Below are positions 1-7,725 of a DNA stretch of 64,000 nt, piece by piece; within the stretch, counting starts at the first letter, position 1, and each line of letters begins with the position of its first letter. This stretch comes from Streptomyces sp. NBC_01224 (GTDB lineage Bacteria; Actinomycetota; Actinomycetes; Streptomycetales; Streptomycetaceae). A program made the translations under genes and the position numbers. The notes under the pieces were generated by a model. It was not told the origin of the DNA. It did no database searches and saw only the letters and a list, made by a program, of their open reading frames with translations. The stretch spans positions 4,955,001 through 5,019,000 of the forward strand of contig NZ_CP108529.1 in assembly GCF_036002945.1 (NCBI RefSeq). Direction: 5' to 3'.

Positions 1-1157
1 GGCCGCTGCACGAGAGCGTGGACGCGGCCCCCGGGCCCGTCCACCCACACGTCCTCCACCGGCACGGACGCCGGCGCCTTCAAGCCGGGCGGATCGAGCA
101 CCACCGCACCCGAGGTGGACCGGATGACGGGCGGCTGCGCGGCCGACGACCACAGGTACTCCACCGTGCCGTCGGGCCGGGCCGTGGCTCCCGACACCGA
201 ACCCGCGGGGGTATCCACCCGGACGGGAGCGCTGCCCGCCCCCGGCTCGTACCGCCACAGGTCGCTGCGGGCCTCGAAGCCATGCACGATCAGCAGCGCG
301 GAGGCGTCCGGATACCACTCGGCGCCCACATCACCGGGCAGGTCGATCGCGAGGTCCGTCTCCGTGCCCGTCATCGGATCCCAGATCATCGGCTCCCAGC
401 GGCCCCGCCGCTGATGCCCGACCAGCAGCCTCGTGTCCCCCGCGACGGGGGCGAAGCCCAGCACGGACAGGCCCAGCTCCTTCGTACCGCCCTCGGTGTC
501 GTCCAGCTCGGCGACCGTCGACCCGTCGGGCCGCACCACGCGCAGCGCGGAGTGCATCGCATCGCCGTGCTCGGTGTGCTCCAGGGCGATCAGCGTCCCG
601 TCGTACGACAGGTCACCGACGCCCGCCGACTCGCGGTGGCGGTAGATCTCGACGGGCGCGGCCCCGGGCCGTACGACATGGATCGTCGTCCCGTCCTCGT
701 CGGTCGAACGGCCGACCACCGCCGTACCGTCACGCCCGATCGCGAGCCCGGCCGGGTACGAGGCACCGAGACCGGGTGCCGCCGGCTGGTCCACCGCCTC
801 CTCGCCCTCGCCGCCGTGGAACGGCTGGCGCATCCACACGCCGAACTCGTCCCCGTCGGTGTCGCTGAACCACCAGATCGACTCGCCGTCCGGTGTCAGC
901 ACGCCGTCAGTCGTCCCGTTCGGCCGGTCGGTCACCTGGCGCTGCTTGCCGGTCGCGCGGTCCCATGCGTACAGCTCGTACGTCCCCGTGGCATTGGAGA
1001 CGAACAGCGCGTGGTCCGGCGCATCCTCCGCCCAGTCGGGCAATGACACCCGCGGCGCCCGGAAACGCTGCTCCCACTCCGGTACGGAAGCGGTCGCCGG
1101 AGCGGAATCGGTCGCCGCCGGTGCGGTGGGGGCCGTCGAGCCAGTGATCTCAGTCAT
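1..1157 (-). CDS. S9 family peptidase, N-terminal part (cut by window edge)
   Basis: The frame is open from an ATG at 1157 to the left edge, about 385 residues without a stop, so only the N-terminal part is present. It reads as the beta-propeller half of a prolyl-oligopeptidase (S9) family serine peptidase, with repeated blade-like strings such as WDRATGKQRQV, GVLTPDGESIWWFSDTDGDE, LAIGRDGTAVVGR, LIALEHTEHGDA and WDPMTGTETDL. In this family the propeller gates access of short peptides to a C-terminal alpha/beta-hydrolase domain holding the Ser-Asp-His triad; that domain lies outside the window. No signal peptide is seen, so it is probably cytoplasmic. It is divergent from the methyltransferase at 1229. 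A dipeptidyl peptidase or acyl-peptide hydrolase subtype cannot be chosen from this half. Confidence 0.85.
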   Translation of the reverse strand, partial: MTEITGSTAPTAPAATDSAPATASVPEWEQRFRAPRVSLPDWAEDAPDHALFVSNATGTYELYAWDRATGKQRQVTDRPNGTTDGVLTPDGESIWWFSDTDGDEFGVWMRQPFHGGEGEEAVDQPAAPGLGASYPAGLAIGRDGTAVVGRSTDEDGTTIHVVRPGAAPVEIYRHRESAGVGDLSYDGTLIALEHTEHGDAMHSALRVVRPDGSTVAELDDTEGGTKELGLSVLGFAPVAGDTRLLVGHQRRGRWEPMIWDPMTGTETDLAIDLPGDVGAEWYPDASALLIVHGFEARSDLWRYEPGAGSAPVRVDTPAGSVSGATARPDGTVEYLWSSAAQPPVIRSTSGAVVLDPPGLKAPASVPVEDVWVDGPGGRVHALVQR

Positions 1158-1209
1158 GCCCCCCATTCTGCGCCGGAACGCCGACAATTCGTTCGCATCG
1201 CCCACAGCC

Positions 1210-1218
1210 TGTGGATAA
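1210..1218 (-). promoter_or_regulatory. single DnaA-box-like 9-mer
   Basis: TGTGGATAA, whose complement TTATCCACA is the classical DnaA box, lies in the gap between the divergent peptidase and methyltransferase genes, just ahead of the ATG at 1229. One box is not an origin. It could be a DnaA-responsive promoter site or chance. Confidence 0.3.
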
Positions 1219-1228
1219 CCTCCCGGGC

Positions 1229-2065
1229 ATGAATGCACCGACCCCTGCCGACTGGCACGAGGCCAACCGCGCGCACTGGGACGAGCGGGTTCCCATCCAC
1301 GCCGGGAGCGACTTCTACGACCTGGATTCCTTCCGCGCCGGCAAGGACGCCCTGCGCGACTTCGAACTCGCCGAGGTCGGGGACGTCACGGGCAAGTCGT
1401 TGCTGCATCTGCAGTGCCACATCGGGGTCGACACCCTCTCCTGGGCCCGGCACGGCGCCGCACACGTCGTCGGTCTGGACTTCTCCGAACCGGCCGTGGA
1501 GACCGCGCGCGGCCTGGCCCGCGAGCTGGGGTTCACCCAGGACCGGGCGGCGTTCGTCGCCGCCGATGTCCATGACGCCGCGCAGGCCGTCCCGGACTCG
1601 TCGTACGACATCGTCTACACCGGCGTCGGCGCGCTGAACTGGCTGCCCGACACCCGGCGCTGGGCCGAGACCGCCGCATCGCTCGTGGCGCCCGGCGGCT
1701 TCCTCTACCTCGCGGAGTTCCATCCGCTCACGGACTGCCTCGACGACTCGACCGGCGCGAAGGTCGTCCACGACTACTTCAGCCGCGACGCATGGGTGGA
1801 CGAGACGCCGGGCACGTACGCGGACTTCGACGCTCCGACCGTCCACAACCGCAGCGTCGAATGGCAGCACCCGATCGGCGACGTGGTGTCGGCGCTGGCC
1901 GCCGCCGGGCTGCGGATCGATTTCCTGCACGAGCACGACGTCTCGCTCTTCGCCCGTTTCCCGGCGCTGGAGCGGCACGGCGACGGCTTCTACCGCTTCC
2001 CCGCCGACCGTCCACGCATCCCGCTGATGTACTCGGTCAAGGCGTCGCGCCCGGCCGGCTCCTGA
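1229..2065 (+). CDS. class I SAM-dependent methyltransferase
   Basis: A 278-residue protein with a class I (Rossmann) methyltransferase layout. A glycine-poor motif I (LLHLQCHIGVDTLSWARHGA, about residues 62-81) is followed by the acidic end of strand 2 (VVGLDFSEPAV) and by GALNWLPD near the motif IV region. The fold binds S-adenosylmethionine and transfers a methyl group to an unidentified small molecule. I chose the ATG at 1229 because alignable sequence starts at ADWHEANRAHWDER; a GTG at 1211 would add six residues that overlap a DnaA-like box. Residues 160-278 carry the lid region, with DYFSRDAWVDETPGTYADFD as a recognisable block. The next gene begins 53 bp downstream, so co-transcription is possible. 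The substrate is unknown. Confidence 0.85.
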   Translation: MNAPTPADWHEANRAHWDERVPIHAGSDFYDLDSFRAGKDALRDFELAEVGDVTGKSLLHLQCHIGVDTLSWARHGAAHVVGLDFSEPAVETARGLARELGFTQDRAAFVAADVHDAAQAVPDSSYDIVYTGVGALNWLPDTRRWAETAASLVAPGGFLYLAEFHPLTDCLDDSTGAKVVHDYFSRDAWVDETPGTYADFDAPTVHNRSVEWQHPIGDVVSALAAAGLRIDFLHEHDVSLFARFPALERHGDGFYRFPADRPRIPLMYSVKASRPAGS

Positions 2066-2118
2066 CCGAAGGCCGACACCCGAGGCCCATTGTCAGTGGT
2101 GAGGTTCAGACTCGAACC

Positions 2119-2508
2119 ATGACCACGACTGCTGATCTGCGCACCGCGGTGAAGACGTACTGGACCGCGGCCGACAACCGCGACTGGGACACCTTCGCCA
2201 CGACGCTCGCCGACGAGGTGCTGTACGACCTGCCGCAGACTCGCGAACGCGTCCGCGGGAAGGAGCGGTACGTGCGGTTCAACCGTGAGTACCCGGGGGA
2301 CCGGCACGTCCGCGTCGAACGGGTCGTGGCCGACCAGGAGGGGCGGCAGGTCGCTGTCCGGACGCTTTTCACGGTCGGCCCGCAGGAGTTGCACGCCATC
2401 CACTTCTTCACGTTCGACGCGGAGGGGCGGATCAGCGAGATCACCGACTTCCGGCCCGAGCCGTACGAGCCCCCGGCGGGCCGGGAGCACCTCGTCGAGC
2501 GGTACTGA
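2119..2508 (+). CDS. SnoaL-like / NTF2-fold protein
   Basis: A 129-residue protein of the nuclear transport factor 2 (SnoaL-like) superfamily. It has the usual helix-helix-strand start (AVKTYWTAADNRDWDTFATTLADEVLYDLPQTRERVRGKERY), a central strand region and the closing FFTFDAEGRISEITDFR, where these families place the strand lining the pocket. Members are small cone-shaped enzymes (cyclases, isomerases, hydrolases) or ligand-binding proteins, and function cannot be assigned from fold alone. Length is normal for a single-domain member. It follows the methyltransferase by 53 bp on the same strand. The ATG at 2119 fits the family N-terminus; no strong ribosome site is seen. Confidence 0.8.
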   Translation: MTTTADLRTAVKTYWTAADNRDWDTFATTLADEVLYDLPQTRERVRGKERYVRFNREYPGDRHVRVERVVADQEGRQVAVRTLFTVGPQELHAIHFFTFDAEGRISEITDFRPEPYEPPAGREHLVERY

Positions 2509-2652
2509 GACCGATCGGACGGGGGCGGGGGACGAACGGGGTACGGGGGACGTGATGGCGGCGGTGGGCGTCAGCCGGGCCGCGGGTCCTCCGGTCGCCC
2601 CGTCGCCTCTGCCTTCGTCCTTGCCTCACCCTTGCTTTCGGCCCCCTCGCCC

Positions 2653-3198
2653 TCAATCGCCGGTCGGGCGTGATTCCTTGGGCCCCTCGCGGTCCCACCC
2701 GGGGGCGCGGACATCGATCGTCAGCGTGTTCATCACGACCTCTTCGCCGCACGTGCGGCAGATCCACGTCGCATCGAGATCGTGCGCGTGCGAGTCCTCG
2801 CGACCGGCCTCCGCCGCCGGTTCATGGATCATGACCACCGGCTGCTCCTCCAGCACCCACCGGTCGCCCCAGTCCAGCAGGGCCCGGATCACCGGAGCGA
2901 GATCACGACCGGACTCGGTCAGGTGGTACTCGTAGCGCGGCGGCCGTTCGTTGTAGGGCCGTCGCTCGACCACCCCTGCCTGCTCCAGTGAGCGCAGCCG
3001 GGCCGCGAGGCGGTCCCGGGGCGCGCCGGTGTTGCGGGCGATCGCCTCGAACCGGTGGTTGCCGAAGAAGATCTCGCGCACCGCGAGCAGCGCCCATTTC
3101 TCACCCACCACATGCAGTGCGGCGGCGGCCGAGCACGGCCGGCCGGGCAGCGAGAACGCCGGGACGGTGGGGGCGTGGGGTTCCTGTGCAGTACTCAT
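2653..3198 (-). CDS. HxlR-family winged-helix regulator
   Basis: A 181-residue DNA-binding regulator. Residues about 20-115 form an HxlR (DUF24/MarR-like) winged helix: CSAAAALHVVGEKWALLAVR, FFGNHRFEAIARNTGAPRDR (the recognition region) and the wing YNERPPRYEYHLTESGRDL. A C-terminal extension carries ICRTCGEE, a CxxC pair that may bind metal. HxlR proteins usually repress a neighbouring gene and respond to electrophiles or aromatic compounds. It is divergent from the DHA2 exporter at 3245 and very likely controls it. The ATG at 3198 is preferred over the GTG at 3201 because it lies 6 nt behind an AACCTT -10 box, giving a leaderless transcript. The C-terminal extension of about 60 residues is longer than in typical members. 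Confidence 0.88.
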   Translation of the reverse strand: MSTAQEPHAPTVPAFSLPGRPCSAAAALHVVGEKWALLAVREIFFGNHRFEAIARNTGAPRDRLAARLRSLEQAGVVERRPYNERPPRYEYHLTESGRDLAPVIRALLDWGDRWVLEEQPVVMIHEPAAEAGREDSHAHDLDATWICRTCGEEVVMNTLTIDVRAPGWDREGPKESRPTGD

Positions 3199-3203
3199 CA
3201 CTA

Positions 3204-3269
3204 CAAGGTTGCCATCTCAAACTCACTGGCGCTACCTTGCCGTCATGAGAGTTGGAGAATCAAACTCAC
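3204..3269. promoter_or_regulatory. divergent leaderless promoters with inverted and direct repeats
   Basis: The 46-bp gap between the two start codons holds an imperfect inverted repeat, CAAGGTTGCC (3204-3213) against ACCTTG (3234-3239). Its arms contain the -10 boxes of both genes: AACCTT (3210-3205, minus strand, 6 nt before the HxlR ATG) and TACCTT (3233-3238, plus strand, 6 nt before the exporter ATG). TTGCCA at 3209-3214 is a -35 for the exporter with an 18-bp spacer. TCAAACTCAC occurs at 3217-3226 between the -10 boxes and again at 3260-3269 inside the exporter gene, 43 bp apart (about four helical turns). It is a good candidate HxlR operator. The boxes are read directly; the regulation is inferred. 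Confidence 0.6.
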
Positions 3270-4681
3270 CCCCTTCTGTGGTTGCCTCCGCGACTGACCG
3301 CGCGGCTGCCCCGGCCTCCTCCCGTGCCACCGTCTGGATCATTTCGGCCGGTGTCTTCGTCGTGAATCTCGACCTGTTCATCGTCAATGTCGCGGTCCCC
3401 GCCCTCGGCGACGCCTTCGACGGCAGCTCGCTCGCCTCGCTGTCCTGGGTGCTCAACGCGTACGCGATCGTCTTCGCCGCTCTGCTCGTCGTCGCGGGCC
3501 GGCTCGCCGACCGGTACGGACACCGCCGAGGCTTCCTTCTCGGTCTTGCGGTCTTCACCGCCGCCTCCGCGCTCTGCGCAGTCGCCCCCGACGTCGGCTG
3601 GCTGGTGGCCGCCCGCGTCCTGCAGGCCGTCGGAGCCGCCGCCCTCATGCCGACGTCGCTCGCCCTGCTGCTCGTCAACACTCCGGCAGAGCGCCGCCCC
3701 CGGGCCATCCGCAGTTGGGCGGCGATCGGCGGCATCGCGGCCGGTCTGGGGCCGGTGGTCGGTGGCGTACTCGTGGAAGCGGACTGGCGCTGGGTCTTCC
3801 TCGTCAATGTGCCGGTCGGTGCGATCGGCCTGATCGCGGGCGCCCGGTGGCTGCCCGATGCCCGCCCACACCGCGCGGGTCCCTTCCCGGACCTCTTCGG
3901 TGCCGTTCTGCTCACCCTCGCCATCGGCGCACTGGCGCTCGCCCTGGTCAAGGCCGATGCCTGGGGCTGGAGTTCGCCGGGTGTCCTTGGCACGCTGGTT
4001 GCGACCGCCGTCCTCACCGCGGGCTTCTGGCTGCGCTCCGCCCGGCACCCGGCCCCGGTCGTCGAACTGCCGATGCTGCGTACCCGGGCCTTCGCGACGG
4101 CCACCCTCGCAGCTCTGCTCTTCACCGCCGCGTTCGCGGCGATGCTGCTGACGTCGGTGCTCTGGTGCCAGCAGGTGTGGGGGTATTCGGCGATCCGTAC
4201 CGGACTCGCCATCGCACCGGGGCCGTTGGTCGTACCCGCGCTCGCCGTCCTCTCGGGTCCGGTCGTCAGCCGCATCGGAGCGGGCCGCACCGCCGCACTC
4301 GGCTGCCTGCTGTTCGCTGTCGGGCTGGCCTGGTGGGCCGTCGCGCTCGATACGGCTCCGCACTACGCGAGCGGTTTCCTCCCCGGCATGATGATCACCG
4401 GCATCGGCGTCGGCTTCGCCCTCCCCACCCTGGTCGGCGCGGCCGCTGCGGCTCTCCCGCCCACCCGTTTCGCCACCGGATCAGCGGTCACCACGATGGC
4501 ACGCCAGACCGGTTCGGTGTTGGGTGTCGCCCTGATGGTCACGCTGCTCGGCGCCCCTGACGGACCGGCCGAGGCGCTCGACGCATTCCGGCACGGCTGG
4601 TGGGTGGCCGCAGCCACCGCCGTAGTCGCCGCTGCGACCGCCCTCGCCCTGCACCGGCGGCCCGCCGCTGCCCGCGCCTGA
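3245..4681 (+). CDS. DHA2-type MFS drug exporter
   Basis: A 478-residue membrane transporter of the major facilitator superfamily, DHA2 (14-TM, EmrB/QacA-like) type, which exports hydrophobic compounds using the proton gradient. Evidence: the TM1 motif NLDLFIVNVAVPALGDAF (DHA2 signature), motif A GRLADRYGHRRG after TM2, RVLQAVGAAALMP, and motif C AAGLGPVVGGVL in TM5, followed by regular hydrophobic spans to residue 470. The ATG at 3245 follows TACCTT by 6 nt; longer frames upstream run into the HxlR gene and are not credible. It is divergent from the HxlR regulator, a standard repressor/exporter arrangement. The stop codon lies in the first unit of a 20-bp repeat array. Confidence 0.9.
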   Translation: MRVGESNSPPSVVASATDRAAAPASSRATVWIISAGVFVVNLDLFIVNVAVPALGDAFDGSSLASLSWVLNAYAIVFAALLVVAGRLADRYGHRRGFLLGLAVFTAASALCAVAPDVGWLVAARVLQAVGAAALMPTSLALLLVNTPAERRPRAIRSWAAIGGIAAGLGPVVGGVLVEADWRWVFLVNVPVGAIGLIAGARWLPDARPHRAGPFPDLFGAVLLTLAIGALALALVKADAWGWSSPGVLGTLVATAVLTAGFWLRSARHPAPVVELPMLRTRAFATATLAALLFTAAFAAMLLTSVLWCQQVWGYSAIRTGLAIAPGPLVVPALAVLSGPVVSRIGAGRTAALGCLLFAVGLAWWAVALDTAPHYASGFLPGMMITGIGVGFALPTLVGAAAAALPPTRFATGSAVTTMARQTGSVLGVALMVTLLGAPDGPAEALDAFRHGWWVAAATAVVAAATALALHRRPAAARA

Positions 4682-4749
4682 AGCGACACGCCCGCGTCTG
4701 AAGCGACGTCGCCCGCGCCTGAGGCAATATGCCCGTGCCTGAACGCAAC
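4670..4749 (+). repeat. four tandem imperfect 20-bp repeats over the exporter stop codon
   Basis: Units GCCCGCGCCTGAAGCGACAC (4670-4689), GCCCGCGTCTGAAGCGACGTC (given as 4690-4709 plus one base), a third at 4711-4730 and a shortened fourth from 4731 follow each other head to tail. Each contains CTGA, so the exporter stop codon TGA is effectively copied in every unit. No coding function is seen. It runs straight into the terminator at 4749. Confidence 0.7.
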
Positions 4750-4798
4750 AGAAGCGCGGTGGGCGGCCGGAACACCCCGGCGGCCCGCCGCGCTTCTG
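4749..4798. terminator. bidirectional terminator between exporter and lipase
   Basis: A long GC-rich hairpin whose outer arms are CAGAAGCGCGG and CCGCGCTTCTG, with further pairing inside (GGGCGGCCGG against CCGGCGGCCC, slightly offset). It lies between two convergent genes ending at 4681 and 4818 and can serve both. Confidence 0.75.
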
Positions 4799-4817
4799 TA
4801 CCTCCGTCGTCCGCGTC

Positions 4818-5621
4818 CTACGCGGCCGAGCGGAAGGCCGGAAGATAGCCGCCCGACTGTCCGGCGGCCTTGGGGTGGTACGAGTTGTAGACGGGGAGCG
4901 TCACACTGTTGAGCCATGCGTCACCGGAGCACAGCTCATGCCCGGTGAACTCGTCCACCACGCTGGAGAACGTGAACCCGGCGTCGGCCGCCTGCTTGGC
5001 GATGACACCGTTCAGGACGTCGGACGCGTTGTTGATGGCCGCCCGCTCCTTCTCCGAGAGCCCGGCGATGCAGCTGCCGCTCAGCTGGTAGAAGCGCGGG
5101 TATCCCAGCACCACGACATGTGCCTGCGGGGCCCGTGACCGGATGGATCCGTAGAGCGAACGCAGGCCGGACGGAAGTGAGTTCTGCATCTGCGACACGG
5201 CCGAGCTCACGCTGCTCAGGCAGGTGGCCTCGCTGGACAGCACGCAGTCCTGCATGACATCGGCGAAGCCGGCGTCGTTGCCGCCCGCCGTGACGCTGAC
5301 CAGGCCGGTGGACGAGCTCAGTGCGCCCAGCTGGCTGCCGGCCACCGAACTCGTCGTGGCGCCCGAACAGGCGACGAAGGCGAAAGAGGAAGGTGAGTTC
5401 GCAGCTGCCCAGAGGTAGGGGTAGGCCTTGGTGCTGCGGCGGCAGTCGCCGCTGTCGGAGAGATAGCTCCCCGCGCCGACGCCGGACGAGTACGAGTCGC
5501 CGAGTGCGACGTACCCGCCGGCGGCGGCCGAGGATGCCGAGGCCGGCTGGGCGACGCCCAGAGCGGCCACGGCGGCGAGGACCAGAGTGGATGCGGACGT
5601 CCAGAATCTCCGTACTGACAT
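4818..5621 (-). CDS. secreted SGNH/GDSL lipase-esterase
   Basis: A 267-residue exported hydrolase of the Streptomyces SGNH lipase family. The N-terminus is a signal peptide (MSVRRFWTSASTLVLAAVAA with cleavage likely after PASA, about residue 29). The four SGNH blocks are present: GDSYSSGVGAG with the nucleophile Ser near residue 44, the oxyanion Gly in FVACSGATTSS, GGNDAGF with the Asn, and NSYHPKAAGQ with the His. Six cysteines fit the three disulfides usual for this family. It hydrolyses ester bonds of lipids or small esters outside the cell. The ATG at 5621 is preceded by GGAGGG with 9 nt spacing. The frame is open further upstream but that part encodes no signal peptide. Confidence 0.92.
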   Translation of the reverse strand: MSVRRFWTSASTLVLAAVAALGVAQPASASSAAAGGYVALGDSYSSGVGAGSYLSDSGDCRRSTKAYPYLWAAANSPSSFAFVACSGATTSSVAGSQLGALSSSTGLVSVTAGGNDAGFADVMQDCVLSSEATCLSSVSSAVSQMQNSLPSGLRSLYGSIRSRAPQAHVVVLGYPRFYQLSGSCIAGLSEKERAAINNASDVLNGVIAKQAADAGFTFSSVVDEFTGHELCSGDAWLNSVTLPVYNSYHPKAAGQSGGYLPAFRSAA

Positions 5622-6037
5622 GGCTGTCAGCCCTCCGAAGTGTGGGGGGTGGGTGGGGGGTTGAGTGAGCGCCACGTTTCTAGCAGCTGTTGGTACTCGC
5701 CGGTAATAGCTGCGTGAGAACTGGTCTGATATGCCTGAATGATCGTTCGGTCGCGATAGCTCCGCGCGTAGATAAACCTCTCGGGGTGCCTGAATCTCGG
5801 TGCGAGACCTGTGTGTTCGGGTGGCGGTGGGGCCCCGTGCCACGGCCCCTGTGGTGCGGGGCCCGGCCCCCGCGCGACTGGTCGTAGGTGCCTGAACGGG
5901 CCAGCGAGAGGTGGCGCATGACAGGCCATCAGACGTAGGGGGCGATCCGGTATCTGCTGCCGGAGTCCGGCTCCGCGGCAGCGGCTCATACGGATACTGG
6001 TGCCCATGTCACGACGGAGCCCGGACGAGGAGTCTCG
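5622..6037. promoter_or_regulatory. divergent intergenic region with repeats and a hairpin
   Basis: This 416-bp gap separates the lipase from the truncated response regulator. TGCCTGAA occurs three times (5732, 5787 and 5889), which could be binding sites. A strong hairpin lies at about 5834-5868 (GGGCCCCG against CGGGGCCC, extended by CCAC/GTGG). A G-rich run (about 5643-5660) sits just upstream of the lipase. No gene is seen. Confidence 0.35.
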
Positions 6038-6460
6038 TTGAGCGCACGCATACTGGTTGCCGAGGACGACGTGAAGCAGGCGCGGTTGATAGGCATCTAT
6101 CTGGAGCGTGAGGGGAACGAGGTCCAGATCGTCGCCGACGGCCGCTCGGCGATCGACCGGGCAAGGTCCTCCCGGCCCGACCTCATCGTGCTCGATGTGA
6201 TGATGCCGAACGTCGACGGCCTCGACGTATGCCGGATCCTGCGTGCCGAATCCCAGGTCCCCATCCTGCTGCTCACGGCACGCACCACGGAGGAGGACAT
6301 GCTCCTGGGGCTGGACCTGGGAGCCGACGACTACATGGCCAAGCCGTACAGCCCCAGGGAGCTGACAGCTCGGGTCAGGGCGCTGCTGCGCCGGTCGAAG
6401 GCGGCCGGGCGCACCGAGCCGGCGGTGCTTCCGGCGGCCGCACCTTCAGCTTCCGTCATG
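6038..6460 (+). pseudogene. truncated OmpR-type response regulator (receiver only)
   Basis: A complete receiver domain of a two-component response regulator lacking its DNA-binding half. Visible are the acidic pair in VAEDDV, the phospho-acceptor Asp in LIVLDVMMPNVDG, the Thr in ILLLTAR and the Lys in MAKPYSPRELTARVRALLRR, which normally leads through a linker to an OmpR/PhoB winged helix. After about residue 130-140 the homology ends and the frame reads antisense through another gene, stopping only at 6874. The start is a TTG at 6038 behind GAGGAG with 8 nt spacing. A cognate histidine kinase is missing. I read it as the left side of a deletion junction at about 6430-6475. A product could still be made as a receiver-only protein. 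Confidence 0.75.
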
Positions 6461-6915
6461 CCCAGGCCGCGATACATGGGCAGGCTGTCGTACAGCAGCA
6501 CCACCGGGCGGTCGTCGACACGCAGCACCGTCTCGCCGCGCCGCACGATCTTGTCCGATTCGGGCAGCCAGGTCACCGTTCCGCTCGCCTTGATCTGGAA
6601 CGGAACCTCAGGCCCGTGCCCGAGGCGGCCATCGATCTCGGTCTGGTCGGTCAGCGTGCCCCGAGCGACCCGCACGGCCTGGCCGCCGGTCCCCCGACCG
6701 CCCGCACCGTCAGCACCCGCGCCGCCCCCGCCCAGCCCCAGGGCTCCGACCACGCCGACCGCGGCGACCAACAGAATCCCGGACCCCAGGATGACGGGTC
6801 CGCGCCCGCGCCGTCCGACCCCCCGGTCGTCCGCGCCCCTCTCCGTCACGTCTGCCCCCACTGCTGTCGGCTGATTGCCCATGCCCTTCACGACGTTCAC
6901 GGCGCCCGGTTCCAT
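6455..6915 (-). pseudogene. truncated membrane-anchored peptidoglycan-binding/adaptor-type protein
   Basis: The N-terminal part of a protein found next to Streptomyces ABC transporters. A single TM anchor (VILSGSGILLVAAVGVVGAL region, about residues 36-58) is followed by VARGTLTDQTEIDGRLGHG, GTVTWLP and VLRVDDRPVVLLYDSLPMYR, where the family usually continues into a peptidoglycan-binding domain and a membrane-fusion-like domain. Here homology stops after MYRGLG. The remaining codons are antisense to the truncated response regulator; the frame ends at 6331. The start ATG at 6915 overlaps the TGA of the upstream lipoprotein gene by one base. It marks the right side of the deletion junction; the ABC transporter genes expected downstream are absent. 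Confidence 0.65.
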
Positions 6916-7492
6916 CAGCCCTTGGGTGAGGGTGCGTCGTCCGGGATACCGATGATCGGGGCGCACGCGCGCGCGGCCCGCTCGGCACCCGCCGACGCCG
7001 AGTCCCAGGGGGATTCCTGGAAGTGGCCGTCGGCACCGGTGTCGGGGAAGTCGGGCGCCCCGTGCTCCTGCATGCACTTCGCGTACTGCCGGTTCTTCCC
7101 GATCTCCTCCTCGGAGAGTTCGGGCCGCTGCTCCTCGAGGACGCTCTCAGGGATGGGCAGACTGAGGCCGGCGCACTTCTCCTGAGCCTTGAGGGCTTTC
7201 GGATCCGCTTCCACTTGGAATTTTCGCCGAACTCGACCTTGCCCTTGGAGTCGGGATCGGAGATGTCGAACCCCTCGTGGCGCAGGCATTCGACCCACTT
7301 CCGCTGCCCCTCGACATAGTCGGCCAGCTCGCTGGAACTGCTCTTGGAGGCCGTAGCGCGGCTCTTGCCGTTCGACGCCGAGGCGACCTCGTTCCCGCTG
7401 TTTCCGCCGCCTCCGCAGCCGGTCACGGTCAACGTCGCCACCGACACCACCCCGATCAGCAGCCTTCCCCCGTACCACCGACGCGAACTCAT
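6915..7492 (-). pseudogene. lipoprotein gene with a one-base frameshift
   Basis: The first frame encodes a lipoprotein signal (MSSRRWYGGRLLIGVVSVAT, lipobox VTGC) and a conserved stretch ending VEFGENSK. From about 7219 the homologous reading continues in another frame (QVEADPKALKAQEKCAGLSL to GIPDDAPSPKG), stopping at 6915. Adding one base in the plus-strand run at 7217-7224 (GAAAATTCC on the coding strand) restores E-N-F-Q-V-E-A-D-P, so one T of a TTT run was probably lost. Intact members are secreted lipoproteins encoded before the peptidoglycan-binding/ABC-transporter genes, as here. GAGGAG precedes the ATG at 7492. A sequencing error would look the same. Confidence 0.7.
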
Positions 7493-7647
7493 GCTCGTGG
7501 GCTCCTCGCACATTGGCCGTCGCCCGGCTCCCGCTCCGGCCGGACGGCGACGAATGTAGGACCGCGCCCATGAAGGACCTATGAAGAAGCCATCAAGAAC
7601 TGTTCCGGGACCGCTCCGGGCCGGCGGACGGCCGACCGTAGGCCCTG

Positions 7648-7712
7648 ACGACAACCGCCCTCTGTGGTGGCAACCCCGCGTCGGGGTTGCCACCACAGAG
7701 GGCGGTTGTCGT
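7648..7712. terminator. 31-bp perfect inverted repeat (terminator-like)
   Basis: Left arm 7648-7678, three-base loop CGT (7679-7681), right arm 7682-7712. All 31 pairs match, including ACGACAACCGCCCTC at the foot. It lies 14 bp beyond the stop of the small gene at 7726 (minus strand) and upstream of the lipoprotein pseudogene. No U-run follows, as is common in Streptomyces terminators. It is unusually long and perfect. Confidence 0.75.
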
Positions 7713-7725
7713 AGATCGACGAGGG

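Noticed and set aside
1210..1218. Replication origin
   Set aside because: Only single scattered DnaA boxes; no cluster and no dnaA/dnaN genes.
3232..4363. Two long minus-strand frames antisense to the DHA2 exporter
   Set aside because: No family features; third-position GC pattern belongs to the exporter.
7210..7230. Programmed frameshift in the lipoprotein gene
   Set aside because: No slippery heptamer with structure was seen, and the neighbours are also decayed.
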